DNA from: Ruminococcaceae bacterium UBA1213
GTDB taxonomy: Bacteria; Bacillota; Clostridia; Oscillospirales; Acutalibacteraceae
Direction: 5' to 3'
Assembly: GCA_002309275.1 (NCBI GenBank)
Contig: DBXL01000230.1
Location: 4,224-17,340, forward strand
DNA length: 13,117 nt
Made by a program: the position numbers and the translations under genes. Of this stretch, positions 12,353-13,117 are shown piece by piece (positions within the stretch are counted from its first letter, which is position 1; each line of letters opens with the position of its first letter). A model generated the notes under the pieces. The model was not told where the DNA came from, made no database searches, and saw nothing but the letters and a program-made list of their open reading frames with translations.

Positions 12353-13117
12353 TTAATTCCTCTCTATTGAAACTATTCCATTAATACCGCTCAATCGGCT
12401 TATCACCATCTTCAAGTGATTGATTCCGTTAACTGTAATAGATACCTCTATGTGTGCCATGCCGTTTTTGAACTCCCTTGAAGTCAGGGCGTGTATGAAT
12501 ATATGCATTGCCGAAAGCTGATTGGTAATATCTGCTAAAAGCCCTGTGCGGTCTGCCGACATAATCTGCAATGTGGATTGGAAAGTTTCATGTGCGATAT
12601 GGTCAGCCCATTCCGCTTTCACCCAGCGGTCAGGCTCATCTGCCTGTGAAATGTCTTTTGGCACATTCGTGCAGTTCCTCTTATGTATGGATACTCCGTA
12701 ACCCCTCGTAATAAAGCCGATAATTTCATCTCCCGGCAGGGGATTACAGCATTTTGAATATTTTACAAGACAATCATCTATTCCCTCAATATGCACGCCG
12801 CTGCTGACTTTTTTCTTGACAGGCTCCGTTATCACAACGGGAGCAGGCTGTTCAGGCTCTGCATATTTCTTGAAATACTCCTCTTTTATCTTCGGCAGAA
12901 TTCTCCATAACTGTACTCCGCCGTAACCTATTGATGCATAGAAATCTTCCAGATTATTGCAGTTCTGTCTGTGGATTATATCCGACAGAAACTCTTCTAT
13001 TTCCTTTTCGGGTACGTTGATATTTAATCTCTTGAACTCTATTTCAAGCTGTGCCTTGCCCTCTATAATATTTTCATCACGCTTTTCACGCTTGAACCAC
13101 AATCTTATTTTACTTCT
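12353..13117 (-). CDS. relA: RelA/SpoT (p)ppGpp synthetase/hydrolase, C-terminal part (5' end beyond right edge)
   Basis: A frame open to the right edge gives 254 residues, beginning RSKIRLWFKREKRDENI, which fits the stretch after the TGS domain. The visible regulatory half holds a helical domain (about 15-85), a variable Pro/Glu/Lys linker (about 86-105), the conserved-cysteine/zinc-finger domain (C116, C123, C124, C149, with GDEIIGFITRGYGVSIHKRNC), and a C-terminal ACT domain (about 180-254, ADRTGLLADITNQLS). These domains sense the ribosome A site and uncharged tRNA and control the balance of synthesis and hydrolysis. The catalytic half lies outside the window. A start inside the window is not real, because the sequence runs through it into the family pattern. 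It leads the operon into dtd. Confidence 0.95.
   Translation of the reverse strand, partial: RSKIRLWFKREKRDENIIEGKAQLEIEFKRLNINVPEKEIEEFLSDIIHRQNCNNLEDFYASIGYGGVQLWRILPKIKEEYFKKYAEPEQPAPVVITEPVKKKVSSGVHIEGIDDCLVKYSKCCNPLPGDEIIGFITRGYGVSIHKRNCTNVPKDISQADEPDRWVKAEWADHIAHETFQSTLQIMSADRTGLLADITNQLSAMHIFIHALTSREFKNGMAHIEVSITVNGINHLKMVISRLSGINGIVSIERN

Noticed and set aside
13100..13102. TTG as a real start of a short ACT-domain protein at the right edge
   Set aside because: The frame is open to the edge, and the upstream residues RSKIRLWFKREKR fit the RelA interior, so it is a truncated relA.

Overview
The window is about 13.1 kb of low-GC DNA (roughly 40% by eye), and every supported gene lies on the minus strand, so transcription runs from the right edge to the left edge. 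The organism looks like a spore-forming member of the Clostridia. The evidence is the yabM-yabN-yabO-yabP-yabQ-divIC-yabR order also known from Bacillus subtilis, the sporulation genes yabP and yabQ, a long-form hibernation factor, and the relA-dtd-MBL-hemZ order common in Clostridia. A Ruminococcus-like or other Oscillospiraceae source is plausible, but that is inference.

Right part (13117 to 8877): the 3' end of a RelA/SpoT (p)ppGpp synthetase/hydrolase, then D-aminoacyl-tRNA deacylase (dtd), a glyoxalase-II-like metallo-beta-lactamase hydrolase, a HemZ-type radical SAM protein and a uridine-kinase-like nucleoside kinase. Junctions are 3 bp apart or overlap by 4 bp (ATGA) or 41 bp, so this is one translationally coupled operon.

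Middle (8855 to 8182): a monocistronic zinc-ribbon protein with its own strong sigma-A promoter and a following hairpin.

Middle left (8181 to 3228): the conserved spore-envelope/division/RNA cluster. In order it holds a SpoVB/MurJ-like flippase, MazG, HU, RqcP (YabO), YabP, YabQ, a DivIC/FtsB-like protein and an S1-domain protein (YabR). The cluster is cut into sub-units by an intrinsic terminator between hup and rqcP, a possible sigma-E promoter before yabP, a good sigma-A promoter inside the end of yabQ, and a terminator after yabR.

Left part (3206 to 1): an amidohydrolase of unknown substrate, the long ribosome hibernation factor hpf with its own extended -10 promoter, a GC-rich hairpin, a 230-bp intergenic region with a large inverted repeat made of 7-bp units, and the first 367 codons of a MoxR-like AAA+ ATPase running off the left edge.

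The genes from 13117 to 1335 are well-known housekeeping and sporulation genes. The least ordinary item is the edge ATPase. Its sequence resembles the MoxR-type ATPases encoded with von Willebrand A, SWIM zinc-finger and DUF5682-type proteins, a group proposed to be NTP-dependent conflict or chaperone systems. Its partners would lie just outside the window to the left. Its predicted leader RNA carries the inverted repeat.
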